From Sphacelaria rigidula (taxonomy: Eukaryota; Phaeophyceae; Sphacelariales), in NCBI GenBank assembly GCA_964200075.2, contig CAXNAA020000411.1, positions 1-21,504 of the forward strand: 21,504 nucleotides of DNA, given 5' to 3'. This document shows, in pieces, positions 1 to 8,284 of the stretch. The translations under genes and the position numbers were made by a program. The notes under the pieces are model-generated. The model ran no database searches. It was not told the origin of the DNA and saw nothing but the letters and a program-made list of their open reading frames with translations. Within the stretch, counting starts at the first letter, position 1, and each line of letters opens with the position of its first letter.

Positions 1-180
1 CAAACCTCCTACAATGTCCCCTAGCTCGACTCTGTACACGAGTAACCCTACCCATCCTGTTTCGTTCTCCACAGGGCGTTCGTTCATCACACGAGATACG
101 GTAACAACATTCATCAAGGCTATGTTTCTATAGTAGGGTATACAGTACCCGGAAGCGGGGGATTTTCTGGTTCGTATACT

Positions 181-221
181 GGACCATACCGGAGTGTGTA
201 CTCAACATTCCGGTGTGGTCC
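181..221. repeat. Small foldback hairpin
   Basis: Bases 181-196 pair with 206-221 across a 9-base loop, with about two mismatches; the arm reads GGACCATACCGGAGTG. A similar string, GACCATACCGGAGTGTTCGG, occurs at about 6130, so the arm belongs to a dispersed repeat. Confidence 0.45.
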
Positions 222-330
222 GCCAGGATGTCGAGTCTCGTTCCGAACAATCCGCTGCGGTTGGGACGGGTTTTCTCCAATTAAACACCTCATTAACCCT
301 TTTGGGACCGGACTCGCAGAAACATTGCCG

Positions 331-426
331 ATTTGCACGCAGGGGCGTTCCCGTGAATCGGCATCATTTTTACTTGGAAACGATTGAAAATGTTGCCGAT
401 TCAAAAAAAGGTCCGTGCGTGCAAAC
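331..426. repeat. Foldback element with AATCGGCATCATTTT core
   Basis: The inner arms 354-370 and 386-403 (TGAATCGGCATCATTTT and its inverted copy) and the outer arms around 331-340 and 413-426 (TTTGCACGC and inverse) form a hairpin of about 96 bp. The same core recurs at 10281-10336 as a foldback, in the tandem MITEs at 13706-13925, and inverted in the MITE at 20089-20194. It therefore belongs to a small non-autonomous family. Confidence 0.6.
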
Positions 427-539
427 CACGTGCTTCTGGGAATCCGGTCCCAAACAGTGTTAATATAGCACTTCTGTATAATACCCGAATTACAGCCGGT
501 ATGGTCTACAGAACACAACCTTGCAACATACCGGCGCAT

Positions 540-960
540 GAGAAGGCGAGGGCAGATGCTAGAAACACGAGCGGCACAGACGGCCTCCTCATCATGTTCG
601 TCCCACGGACAACGTTTGAATACCGCTTTTCAATGGGCACGAAAAAAAGTACTGATGTGTGAGTACGACTTTTGTGAAGCAGCTTCAACTCGACACTTTT
701 TAAAGCCAGCCCCTCTGCACGACCAACTAGGCCCCCCAACAGGTCGTCATTAATGGATATCGCCGTCAAACGTGCATGTAATTACTTTCCACCCTGAGAC
801 GATGGTCTACGCATGCTAAGCGGCGGCAAATAATATATTACGCACGTCGCGGAGGGTTCCGCCATCGCATCGAATGCTGAGAGCTGCCATCTATTAAAAA
901 TGAGGGTTTACAGTGTGTAGTGGACGGATATATTCCGCCGATTGTAGCATCCCGTTCGTG
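540..960. other. No recognisable feature
   Basis: Several short overlapping open frames occur on both strands, but none has splice-like boundaries or recognisable composition. I see no structured repeat apart from the flanking elements. Confidence 0.5.
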
Positions 961-961
961 T

Positions 962-1075
962 GCTCGCCACGTCATCATGTTTGGGCAGCACATGTGTGGG
1001 AACAGCTCGCACGTCATGATGCTCCAGGCCGCCCCTTATGCTACAACAACAGTGCGCCGCACACGTGTGGGAACG
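962..1075. repeat. Two short interleaved direct repeats
   Basis: GCTCGCCACGTCATCATG near 962 recurs as GCTCGCACGTCATGATGC near 1015. GCACATGTGTGGGAAC near 988 recurs as GCACACGTGTGGGAAC near 1059. The pattern suggests an old tandem duplication with unequal spacing. Confidence 0.4.
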
Positions 1076-1119
1076 GCTTTTTCTGGGTGGGTGGTGGCTG
1101 TCCAAACACAAGTATCATG

Positions 1120-1214
1120 GGTCCGTTTGGCATCCAAATGCGAGTATTTCAGGTCCGCTTATGGTTGAAGTATGAGTATTATACGTCCGTTTGGCTCCAA
1201 ATACGAGTATTACA
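1120..1214 (+). repeat. Three tandem ~32-bp repeats
   Basis: Units run 1120-1151, 1152-1183 and 1184-1214. Each begins (G/C)GTCCG(C/T)TT and ends in (C/T)GAGTATT(T/A)(C/T)A; the middle unit is the most diverged. A degenerate copy may precede them at about 1090-1119. No gene is visible here. Confidence 0.7.
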
Positions 1215-1700
1215 GGTCTCTTAGCGTCCTACTACGTGGGAGTCCGGAGCGAAATAATGGCGAACGAACCCTGTGATATCTAGAAAGAATGGTGACGGGA
1301 AGCAAGCTTCGTTGAACGGTAGTCGCTTGTGGCTCATGGACATCATCACGAACGAACAGGTGTTGAGAATCCTGTGTCGCACATGCGTACGCCTAGCCGA
1401 CGACGGTCACACAACTTCGGAACAACAAGGTATGCTGAGGTGATTCACCTCACGACCACTTCAATGACCTTCCCTCTCATTGTGAATGTCTCTTCGGCAT
1501 ATTTACCCGCTGTTTTGGTTGTGCTGTTGCCACTTAGATAACCCGGCTTTCAAGCAGTCTAAAGACAACAGTGCAGTGTGTCGCTAGCGGGTCCACACAT
1601 GCCTCGGGAACCAAACTATCACTCCCAAAACGGAAAACTCACGAGGATATATCGCTCTCAAGAGCGTCAAGGATTCAGCACGGGAGGCATGGTGACACCC
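1215..1700. other. No recognisable feature
   Basis: Short open frames only. A pyrimidine-rich run ending in AG on the minus strand (about 1284-1295) could be a splice acceptor, but nothing downstream supports an exon. Confidence 0.4.
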
Positions 1701-1701
1701 G

Positions 1702-1815
1702 GGATCCGGGTCGCCTCTCGGAGGAATACACAGCAAGTGCAAGGCATTTTGAAACGCAGGATCTAGGTCGCCTCGTATAGAGTACACACAGTAAACAGCA
1801 AGCGCACCTCAAAAC
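1702..1815 (+). repeat. Two diverged tandem ~57-bp units
   Basis: GGATCCGGGTCGCCTCTCGG at 1702 and GGATCTAGGTCGCCTCGTAT at 1759 start two successive units. Each continues with a 'tacacaca/gcaag' stretch and an A/C-rich tail. Confidence 0.5.
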
Positions 1816-1917
1816 TCAGTTCGACGATGAAGAAATCTCGGGTAGTGCGTGATCAAAGTCTGCTCGGTGTCGTTCCCCCCTACCCTTTCCCCCCGCTTCT
1901 TCACGACACAAACACAC

Positions 1918-2420
1918 CTTTCCCTGGCGATTAATCTTGGTAAGCAGAACGCCACGGTTGAGCTTCGCAACGAACCCGACGAGGTCGAATTTTGACTTCT
2001 GCACCTCGTGATAACTGTCACCGCTGCAGGCGCCGCTATTTCGGTGAGTCTTGGGTGCCCCACTTGCTGTTGGCGGCAACGCCGACAACCTCGCCGGGAT
2101 GTCGCCCGAGCCAGAGACTAGACTTCCGCCCATCGCCTCACTACCTACGCGGGGCAAAACAACCCCCCTGGGCAACCGTGCCCCACCACCTTCCCCCGCC
2201 ACAGGGCGGCTGTTCGAATGAGCTGCCCGTACCCTTGCTGTCGCCGCCCGTGTCTTTCCCGCGTTGGCAACGTTTGCTTCGCTACCGCTGGGCCTGCGTC
2301 GGTGACCAGCTGTGGGGGCAGTTATGCTGCCTTCGCCGGTGTTGGTGCCTGCATCATAGCCGTTGACTTTCCTGTCAAGACGTGGGCAATAGGAACAGGA
2401 CGAATGAGAAAAAATGGGTG
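1918..2420 (-). CDS. Candidate internal exon, protein unknown
   Basis: This is part of the longest open frame in the window (minus strand, about 242 codons over 1816-2544). A simple 3/64 stop-density estimate predicts well under one frame that long by chance, although high GC weakens the argument. The exon limits are inferred. A long C/T tract ending CTCCAG (minus strand, last base 2421) precedes it, and AAAG|GTGTGT (exon end 1918) follows it. It enters in phase 1, exits in phase 0 and is 503 nt long. The first part is rich in Ala, Gly, Ser and Arg and looks disordered. The C-terminal part is more ordered (QKSKFDLVGFVAKLNRGVLL). I recognise no domain. Its phase does not match the exon ending at 4796, so either another exon lies between them or it belongs to a separate gene. 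Confidence 0.4.
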
Positions 2421-2482
2421 CTGGAGGGGACAAGAGGGAGGTGGGGGAGGAGGGGAGGAGGGGAGGGGGGTGGCAAAGTTGT
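2421..2482 (-). other. Polypyrimidine tract and 3' splice acceptor
   Basis: Read on the minus strand this is an almost uninterrupted C/T run of about 45 bases ending in TCCAG. It is the classic form of a strong 3' splice site and sets the start of the candidate exon at 2420. A simple purine-rich satellite on the plus strand is the alternative. Confidence 0.45.
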
Positions 2483-2949
2483 TCCATCCCACGTACTGAG
2501 GTCTCGATTTTTGTCTCATGTAGATATGCGCACTGCAGACGCACTCTTTTTTGTGGCGCTTGGTAGTCATCCTATGCACCAGTGTTCCCCACTGCAGCAG
2601 TAGTCCGAGAAAAAATAGCAGTCGAGGGACGAACAGGTCAAAGTCTCAGTTGTATCGGACCGAAGCCATCCAGCGTCCAACTTTAGTGCGAGGTGCGACT
2701 AGCATCTTTCAAGTCGGACAACGTGGCGACAAGCGGGGAACGCAACGCTCAAAACAGGCCTGACAGTCCAAGGGACGCGGTTGGAATCGGGCTGAGGGTG
2801 AGGGTTATTTCAATAATAACAAATTTCGGTCCCGATCCCTGTCCCCTGTCCACAACTGTCCACACCTGTCCACCCCCGTCAACTTGCGTGTCTTCCTCCA
2901 AATTTTAACTCGAAATCTGCCGCCGACCCACTCGGTGTTGTAAATTAAA

Positions 2950-3236
2950 ATGGCCTGACTGTCACCATGAGGGTGGAGAGAACGTGGGTTCGAAAGTATC
3001 TGGTTCCCACCGTCGAAAGCGAGAGTACGGAAGTCAACAAAAAGTACTTCACTGAGTTCGTTCGGACATGAGTTGACGGCCGTACGAGAGTGCTGATAGT
3101 CATCATCCAATCCGCGAGACCAAAATGCAAGGCGTGTACTGTACCGGGGAGAGGTACGTCGATCCCCTGAGTAGGCGGACTCATCTCGAGGGAAGGGAAG
3201 GATTCAAAGTGTGACGAAAAATAATAATCATCAAAA
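2950..3236 (+). mobile_element. SINE-like element copy 1, 5'-truncated
   Basis: Non-coding retroposon-like repeat. It starts inside the tRNA-like head (TGGCCTGACTGTCACCATGA), carries a B-box-like GTGGGTTCGAAAG near 2984-2996 and continues through the shared body. It ends at about 3216 in GATTCAAAGTGTGACG, followed by an A-rich tail (3217-3236). Its body aligns over about 260 bp with the minus-strand copy at 15672-15980. It should be inserted in an intron or intergenic DNA. An open frame on its opposite strand is an artefact of the repeat. Confidence 0.7.
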
Positions 3237-3550
3237 ACTACATGAAGGTTTCAAAGCGCTGTTTTTTTTACAGACAATATACGCCGCCGGCCAGCGGGAC
3301 ACGTCATAGCACCTCAGGTCCCAACCGAAAGCGTCAGTAGGGTCGCCCGCCCGCGCGATAACCACCAGTCATGTGGTGAGCGGGGCAGTCACCGCTGTAC
3401 TGTGCGTTATTTGCAGCTTCGCACTATCTGGATAGCGCATTTCCCTCTCGTACTTGGATGTCCTGTACAGGGTTACCTGAGCGGCTCTAAAAACGTGCGC
3501 TGTATAGTATGCTGCTGCTATTTGTGCATGCATGCCTCCAGCCAACGTAG
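3237..3550. other. No firm feature
   Basis: An open frame on the minus strand (3369 to about 3720) crosses here. It contains a good donor CTCAG|GTAACC at 3477, but no convincing acceptor, and its phase does not fit the neighbouring candidate exons. I treat it as undecided. Confidence 0.3.
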
Positions 3551-3583
3551 AGCCACGCGTGCTGCCCGTTCTCTTCCACAACA

Positions 3584-3967
3584 GTGCTAGCTGCGCCGGA
3601 CTGTTTGCTTCACCGTGCAGTATGTGTGCTGTCTGTACAGCTAGCCGCAGCGTGCTCGGCGAGAGTTCTTTTTGACAACATCCCATTCCGACGAACTTCC
3701 ATCTTTCGGGAAACAGTCTACCTTATCCAAGATGTGGGCGGCCAAAGCACATATCTGGGGGAAAACTCAAGATTTCGAGCAATGTTCACCGCAGAAACGG
3801 GCACAAACGAAACGGTTTCAGAGAACGTATCTGGTATTCTCCTCCTCCCACCCACCCTAACTTCCTGCGATGAACGGTTTGATCGATTAATAAGAAGCCC
3901 AAGTGGGATAGATCAGGAGAGTCACAAAAGGTTCGCTTTTCAACAACATGAAAATAAACTATTATAA
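3584..3967 (+). CDS. Candidate terminal exon or small gene, unknown protein
   Basis: The open frame runs from an in-frame stop at 3548 to TAA at 3965-3967. There is no ATG near the start (3584 is GTG), so an upstream exon spliced in between about 3600 and 3670 is likelier than a start here. The protein begins hydrophobic (LLHRAVCVLSVQLAAACSA), then turns into mixed, soluble-looking sequence with FRETVYLIQDVGGQ and FRAMFTAETGTNETVSENVS. AATAAA overlaps the last codons and could be a polyadenylation signal. Frames of this length are expected a few times by chance in this window, so support comes only from composition and the AATAAA. I recognise no family. Confidence 0.28.
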   Translation: MLAAPDCLLHRAVCVLSVQLAAACSARVLFDNIPFRRTSIFRETVYLIQDVGGQSTYLGENSRFRAMFTAETGTNETVSENVSGILLLPPTLTSCDERFDRLIRSPSGIDQESHKRFAFQQHENKLL

Positions 3968-4321
3968 CACTTAATTCTAGATTTTGCTAAATGCGTACTG
4001 TCTCCACTATTCGTCGACATGTACGCAGAGGAGGGGGTGAGAAAGGAGAAGGAAATGGACGATTGGACGCTCTGAGCTTCCCTTTGGCTAACTAGCAACT
4101 CGACTGAGTGACCCTTGGGCGTGGATTGCGTCGATTATGTGCAAACGGCCGTGCGCAATCGGGATAATCAAGACATAGTTGAAGGTTCGACCGGTAAATT
4201 GTAATTCGTCGGGAGGGGGTTTAAATCGAATGACTGTTTTCATGTTATACACCCTCCGGTCACATGAAAACCCTCGGTACGGAAGCCGAAAAAGACGGGC
4301 ATAGATGAGATTCCGTCATAC
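3968..4321. other. No recognisable feature
   Basis: No open frame with splice-like edges. Purine runs at 4026-4056 and 4208-4218 would be pyrimidine tracts on the minus strand, but neither ends in a close AG. Confidence 0.4.
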
Positions 4322-4500
4322 TTTTGACTCTCGTCACACTTTCAACCCCCCCGCGTTCCTCGAGTCGAGTCTGCAGTTCCAAGGGATCAACCAATCCCTG
4401 CCCCGCTACACGCTCATCATGTTAGTATCGCCAATTGGATCATGACGATCAGCACTCCAGCACTCCAGCACCGCATCGACTCTTCGTCAAAGTAAGTTGC
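4322..4500 (-). mobile_element. SINE-like element copy 3, 5'-truncated
   Basis: On the minus strand this matches the 3' half of the repeat at 15672-15980. Shared landmarks are GCGGTGCTGGAGTGCTG, GGTTGATCCCT and the terminal GTTGAAAGTGTGACG at about 4334. A 10-bp internal duplication (CACTCCAGCA repeated, about 4450-4470) is private to this copy. The tRNA-like head is missing and the A-rich tail is weak, so this is an older or more truncated copy. Confidence 0.6.
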
Positions 4501-4795
4501 TTCGCAAGTGGCTGGTCACCACCAAATATCACCGTTTACAGCTCCGCTACATGGTGACCATATTGGCAAAACGCAAAAAATGTGCACCAAGCCCCAGGAC
4601 TGTGCCCTCCAAGTGACTCGTCAGGGATTGGGAGCAGAGGTCGGTCACTACAGCACCCTTCGCACGTGCAACTCAGAAAAGTCGCTATCACTCGCAACGG
4701 CATTCGGATTGATTTGAACTTCCCACATCGCAGTCACCAACGCCAGCGGATGAAAAGGTCGCTATTGATAACAAAGAAATATCTCTCACGGGTAC
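4501..4795. other. Presumed intronic sequence
   Basis: This lies just downstream (minus strand) of the donor at 4795/4794. It contains short plus-strand frames with no support and no recognised repeat. Confidence 0.3.
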
Positions 4796-5067
4796 CTGGA
4801 CGGCGGCGCGGCGGAGTATAACGTCGTGTTACGAGCCTTGGCACCCAACATTTCAGTGCTAGCGGTGGTGCTCGAGGCGCCGGGGGCGGCTCCGACGTGC
4901 GACTCCCGGCCGGCCGGAGTGGAGAATGACTGCTGCTGAGGGCGCGAGGGAGTCGATGAGGCTGACGCACCGCTGATTTCCCACCCCACCTTCTCAACCG
5001 AACGACCAGTGCTTGCGGTGGACACCGTCAAGTCCGAGTTTGACGGGTTATGACGCCCGTGCTGAAG
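4796..5067 (-). CDS. Candidate internal exon, Ser/Ala/Thr-rich protein segment
   Basis: On the minus strand an acceptor CCCTCCCCAG sits directly behind a C-rich tract of about 40 bases and opens this exon at 5067. A consensus donor TCCAG|GTACCCG closes it at 4796. The exon is 272 nt, entering in phase 0 and leaving in phase 2. It encodes about 90 residues of low-complexity, probably disordered protein (for example SNSDLTVSTASTGRSVEKVG, then a PQQQSFSTPAGRESHVG stretch). The reading frame matches that of the upstream exon ending at 5389. No domain is recognisable. Such linkers are common in eukaryotic regulatory or cytoskeletal proteins, but nothing here says which. Confidence 0.42.
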
Positions 5068-5112
5068 CTGGGGAGGGAAGGGACGGGGGACGGGGGACGG
5101 GGGGGGGGCTAA
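5068..5112 (-). other. C-rich polypyrimidine tract and splice acceptor
   Basis: On the minus strand there is a poly-C run, then three CCCGT-type repeats, then CCCTTCCCTCCCCAG ending at 5068. It is nearly pure pyrimidine, which strongly suggests a 3' splice site. It resembles the tract at 2421-2482. Confidence 0.5.
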
Positions 5113-5388
5113 GTATCGTCGCGGTTTCGGACATTCTTCAAATCCCGGGTGGGCTTGCATGTGCGGCCCTGACTAGCCGCACGTGTTTTTGCCATTATCC
5201 CAGGGTGCAGATGAAGTTTCACTCAATCTATTTTCTGGTGCAGGCACAAACTGTAGTTCGGGTGTCGTGCGCATCAGGTGATGTAATGACGTATCAAGCA
5301 GTTTGAGTCGCCGTAGAGAGCTTTCAACAGGATGCGGCGACCGCCGCCCACCACTTGTGGCTTTGGATGATATTTTTGTCCCCATCAC

Positions 5389-5606
5389 CTTGCCACACAG
5401 TCCTTTGTGATCGGGGTGGGCCACGATTTCCCTCTTTGTCGCAAGCGGCACCTGCGGAGGGCATGGGCGTTGCGGCGCAGGTACAGTACAGTACGCCTCT
5501 CCGGATGCAGAAGTAGCTGCCGCTGCATACTCCCTTACGCGTTCTGGGTAGTTCTCCGCGACGGAGATCAGCTGCCGATACAGAGCTTGTTCGTTCCCGT
5601 CGATTA
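5389..5606 (-). CDS. Candidate exon upstream of 4796-5067
   Basis: The minus-strand frame is open from a TAA at 5608-5610 to a TAG at 5173-5175, checked codon by codon. A good donor GGCAAG|GTGATG ends the proposed exon at 5389 in phase 0, which fits the phase-0 acceptor at 5067 across a 321-nt intron. The peptide looks protein-like: EQALYRQLISVAENYPERVR suggests an amphipathic helix, followed by an Ala/Ser-rich then Pro-rich stretch and REIVAHPDHKGLCGK. The upstream edge is uncertain: an AG at 5607 is possible but its pyrimidine tract is weak, and a GTAAGT string overlaps it. No family is recognised. Confidence 0.35.
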
Positions 5607-6185
5607 CTTACGACCTCACTGCATGCTGTACCGCCTTAACAAAAGGATACGCAGAACTCCTGCTTTAACTTCGTCTCTCGTTTCATGGCGTTGCTAGATT
5701 CAGGCGCGTTGTGAAGATGACTACATGTACAGTAGGATACGCTACTCCCGTATTCCGCCCGAGCATCATGTGCTAGTGTAATTACTAGGTTTCACGATAG
5801 GATGGTAACCCAAAATACACAGGGGGAATTGGGGGAGGACCTATGTAAAATGAGAGTAAATGACAGAAAAAGCGGGAAACAGCTCCCCGCCCATGGCGGC
5901 TTTTTTTTGCTTCGAAGGGTTTTTTGTGGGTCAGGGACAGGGTAAACACAACAACTCGGCAGTGACATCACACACGTCAACAGCCCCTCCCCACTGGTCG
6001 TTCGGATGTGGTCGATAAATTTCGTCTCGCCATGATTGGCAGGTCGCTCGCAGACTTTTTTATTAATAGTTCACCAACACATGGTAAACCCCTTGTTACT
6101 GAAAGGGTTAATCGGTAGATACTCTTCGAGACCATACCGGAGTGTTCGGCAGTAGAGCTCGATATCCTTCCGAACCACATACGAG
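5607..6185. other. No recognisable feature; possible 5' part of the minus-strand gene
   Basis: On the minus strand an ATG near 5686 opens a short frame (MKRETKLKQEF), and a T-rich stretch ending ACATAG near 5841 could be an acceptor. Neither can be linked in phase to the exon at 5389-5606. An AAGGGTTAATC string near 6103 resembles the ends of the MITE family described elsewhere. Confidence 0.25.
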
Positions 6186-6227
6186 CTGGTTCAGGCACAT
6201 CACCCAAAAAACACTAATCGGCAAAAC

Positions 6228-6500
6228 CTCACGCCGTTTCAAGGAGTTAGACCCTGACGTTTTGCACACATGTTCTATGGGGCATTACACAACTTTCGAA
6301 GGTCGAGGTTTTCGACTTCTTTACATTTTTCACCGTTTTTCAGGCGTCCCAGTTTTGTCCGGGAAACATCGACCCAATCGGATCCCCGTAAAACGGGAAA
6401 GAAGGGAAAACTCGGAAAACCTCGTTCATACAAAGTTGCGCAATGACCCATAGCACAGCTGTGCAAAATTTCAGGGTCTAACTCCTTAAAACGGCGTGAG
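6228..6500. mobile_element. Foldback element (family F), copy 1
   Basis: It begins CTCACGCCG and ends CGGCGTGAG. The arms (about 6228-6305 and 6418-6500) share CTCACGCCGTTT(C/T)AAGGAG followed by TTAGACCCTG. Similarity continues outward on both sides, so the 9-bp inverted ends may lie inside a larger repeat. It is non-coding; frames on both strands mirror each other because of the inverted repeat. A second copy lies at 14122-14390, and a single arm recurs at 6825-6900. Confidence 0.7.
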
Positions 6501-7260
6501 ATTCTTCTCTTTTGTGCGTTTAACTTTGACGTGCCACGGTGAAACCGCAAACTACTTGATTTTTGTACCAAATCGCCCTTTTGGGGCCTTCTTTGACGTG
6601 AACATGAAAACTCAAGCATCCGTTGATCGAGTTATACGACAAAACTTTGTGGGACCCTTCCTCGGGTCATGCGGAGACAGCTCGCTCACGAAAATTGAAA
6701 TATATATATCGTCGTGCCGGTTTTCCCGGGTCCCAGAATGGAGACTACTTCGAAAAACAACTTCGATCCCGTCGGACACCCGGAAAACGGTGAAAAACTC
6801 AGGAATTACAAAAAAACATCGTCCGTAGAAAGTTGAGTGATGATACATAGCACATTTATGCAAAGTTTCAGGATCTAACTCCTCATGACAGCGTGAAGGT
6901 TTGCGCGTTTGTGGGGGACGTGGGCTTGAAACGTGCAACTCCTAGCTACTTGGTTTTAGTATGGAAACGTCTTTTGGGGTGAATTTGACGTCAAGACAAT
7001 AAACTGTATGAGGTTTTCGGTTTTCTGCACCAAACTTTGTACATGCCTTCCCTGGACAATCCCAGGACGCATCATTCAACTATTTTTCTCTTGGGGCATT
7101 CTGTACCGCCTTCCGGGGGTCTTCATGCTGGGACCCTCGGAAGCCGGTAGAGAACGGAGAAACCATGAAATACTGTCAAGAACACAGTTCTTCCATTCGA
7201 AGCATCAATACCTACGGAACTTCCAAGTTTCAGGGCGATCTGAGCTTTTTCTACAACAGA
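6400..7260 (+). repeat. Diverged tandem array, ~360-400 bp period
   Basis: Landmarks recur in order. TTTCAGGGTCTAACTCCT at 6469, TTTCAGGATCTAACTCCT at 6866 and TTTCAGGGCGATCTGAG at 7228 give offsets of 397 and 362. AAACTTTGTGGGACCCTTCC near 6643 matches AAACTTTGTACATGCCTTCC near 7033. CGGAAAACGGTGAAAAACTC near 6781 matches a related string near 7149. Conservation falls along the array, indicating age. No coding function is seen. Confidence 0.6.
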
Positions 7261-7544
7261 TATAGGGGACACCGTCACGAGGCTCCCTGGGTCTTTCGTG
7301 CGTATCATTAGTGGAAATTAGACGCCAACACCCGACATCACCGAAACATCACGGTTTGGGGTATAATTCGACCCCCGTAGTAACTGTTTTGAACATATGA
7401 TTTTCTCGTTAGATTTCCGTATCGATGACGGTTACTACGATTAAAAGCATGTAGAGATTGGGTGAAAATTGGGCTTAGTATTCGTAATTTCGATCTCGGA
7501 ACAGTTTGAAGAGCGCTGATTGGCTGAGACACATTTTCGTCCAA
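7261..7544. other. No recognisable feature
   Basis: A short inverted pair, GTAGTAACTG (7377) against CGGTTACTAC (7429), is the only structure seen. Confidence 0.4.
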
Positions 7545-7705
7545 AGCGCCACCGCTACGGCCGTAAACAAAAATCCGGCTATGTCAGCCTTCTCGTCTCT
7601 CCATTGCGGTCAGTATGATACCATATATGTGACTATTGGGTGCATATTGCGGAAGGCATTTGCTGATGGCACAATTTCGGGTGATCACCGTGAACCAGCC
7701 TGTAA
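7545..7705 (+). repeat. Dispersed repeat R, copy 1
   Basis: It aligns with 9685-9855 in the same orientation. Shared blocks include AGCGCCACCG, CATTGCGGTCAG against CATGGCGGTCAG, TATTGCGGAAGGCATTTG and GGGTGATCA. It is non-coding, and its boundaries are approximate. Confidence 0.65.
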
Positions 7706-7870
7706 CCTCTATGAAAAAAAAAAAATGAAGGCCCGCTTTCTTTCTATTCGGCACACTTTTGTGGTTCTCTATGCCAACTTTCAAATCACAATTTTGAATT
7801 TTGAGCTAAAACATTGAGATGAGGCCTAATAAGCGCAATGTTCATTTCCCCTCAAAACTCCACTAAAAAC

Positions 7871-7957
7871 ACGAAAAAAAATGAAAAAAAATGAAAAAAA
7901 ATGAAAAAAAATGGAAAAAAATGATAAAGCGATGCAAAAAATGAAAAAACGTAACAA
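7871..7957 (+). repeat. 10-bp ATGAAAAAAA minisatellite
   Basis: From 7871 there are five near-perfect consecutive 10-bp units (ACG/ATG/ATGG followed by a run of A), then decayed units to 7957. Both period and phase are clear. The open frame on the opposite strand is Phe/Ser/Ile repeat noise. Confidence 0.85.
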
Positions 7958-8084
7958 GCTGTTTTTATTTCTTTTATTATGTACTAGCGGTTCACCACAC
8001 GAAATTTTATGGAACAACTCTCAAGAACTGAGACGCGATATCTAGATTTAGGTCACCTAGAGCCTCTGCTCGTAATATATTGAT

Positions 8085-8284
8085 TTTAGTATGGAAAATT
8101 ATGTGCGCCATATCTCGGGATAGATGACGAGTTAGGTCAAGGTGAGGATGTCTATCGTCTCCGCTTGCCCCAGAGAATGTCCACACCAAAATTCATCGTC
8201 ATCCGCTGAATGCATAGATCGGGGGGTTCGTATAGATTTTAGTATGGACGCCATCTCCGCTAGGTATAGGAAATACTAGACATG
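8085..8284. repeat. Two copies of a GATTTTAGTATGGA motif
   Basis: GATTTTAGTATGGAAAATTA at 8084 and GATTTTAGTATGGACGCCAT at 8237 share the start plus a following CGCCAT. Similar strings occur at 6953 and, with ATGTGCG downstream, at 11824. This may be a fragment of another old repeat. Confidence 0.35.

Larger units (their letters stand above)
115..523. repeat. Possible short element with imperfect terminal inverted repeats
   Basis: The left end (115-133) and the reverse complement of the right end (506-523) share a core close to CAAGGTTGTGTTCTGTAG with a few mismatches and one gap. The same right-end motif recurs at 17433-17450 and, inverted, at 18339-18358, so it looks like the terminus of a dispersed family. 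Inside are two smaller foldbacks (181-221 and 331-426). No coding capacity is visible. The outer boundary is uncertain because no clear target-site duplication was found. Confidence 0.35.

Noticed and set aside
2945-3184. Minus-strand protein of 79 codons
   Set aside because: It is the reverse strand of the SINE-like copy and the similar frame at 15.7-15.95 kb is the same repeat.
3369-3720. Minus-strand exon with donor CTCAG|GTAACC at 3477
   Set aside because: No good acceptor, phase 0 exit does not match the exon at 2420, and it overlaps the plus-strand candidate. Left undecided.
6275-6938. Overlapping genes on both strands sharing a peptide RRFKELDPE-like segment
   Set aside because: The shared peptide comes from the inverted and tandem foldback F arms, not from homologous proteins.
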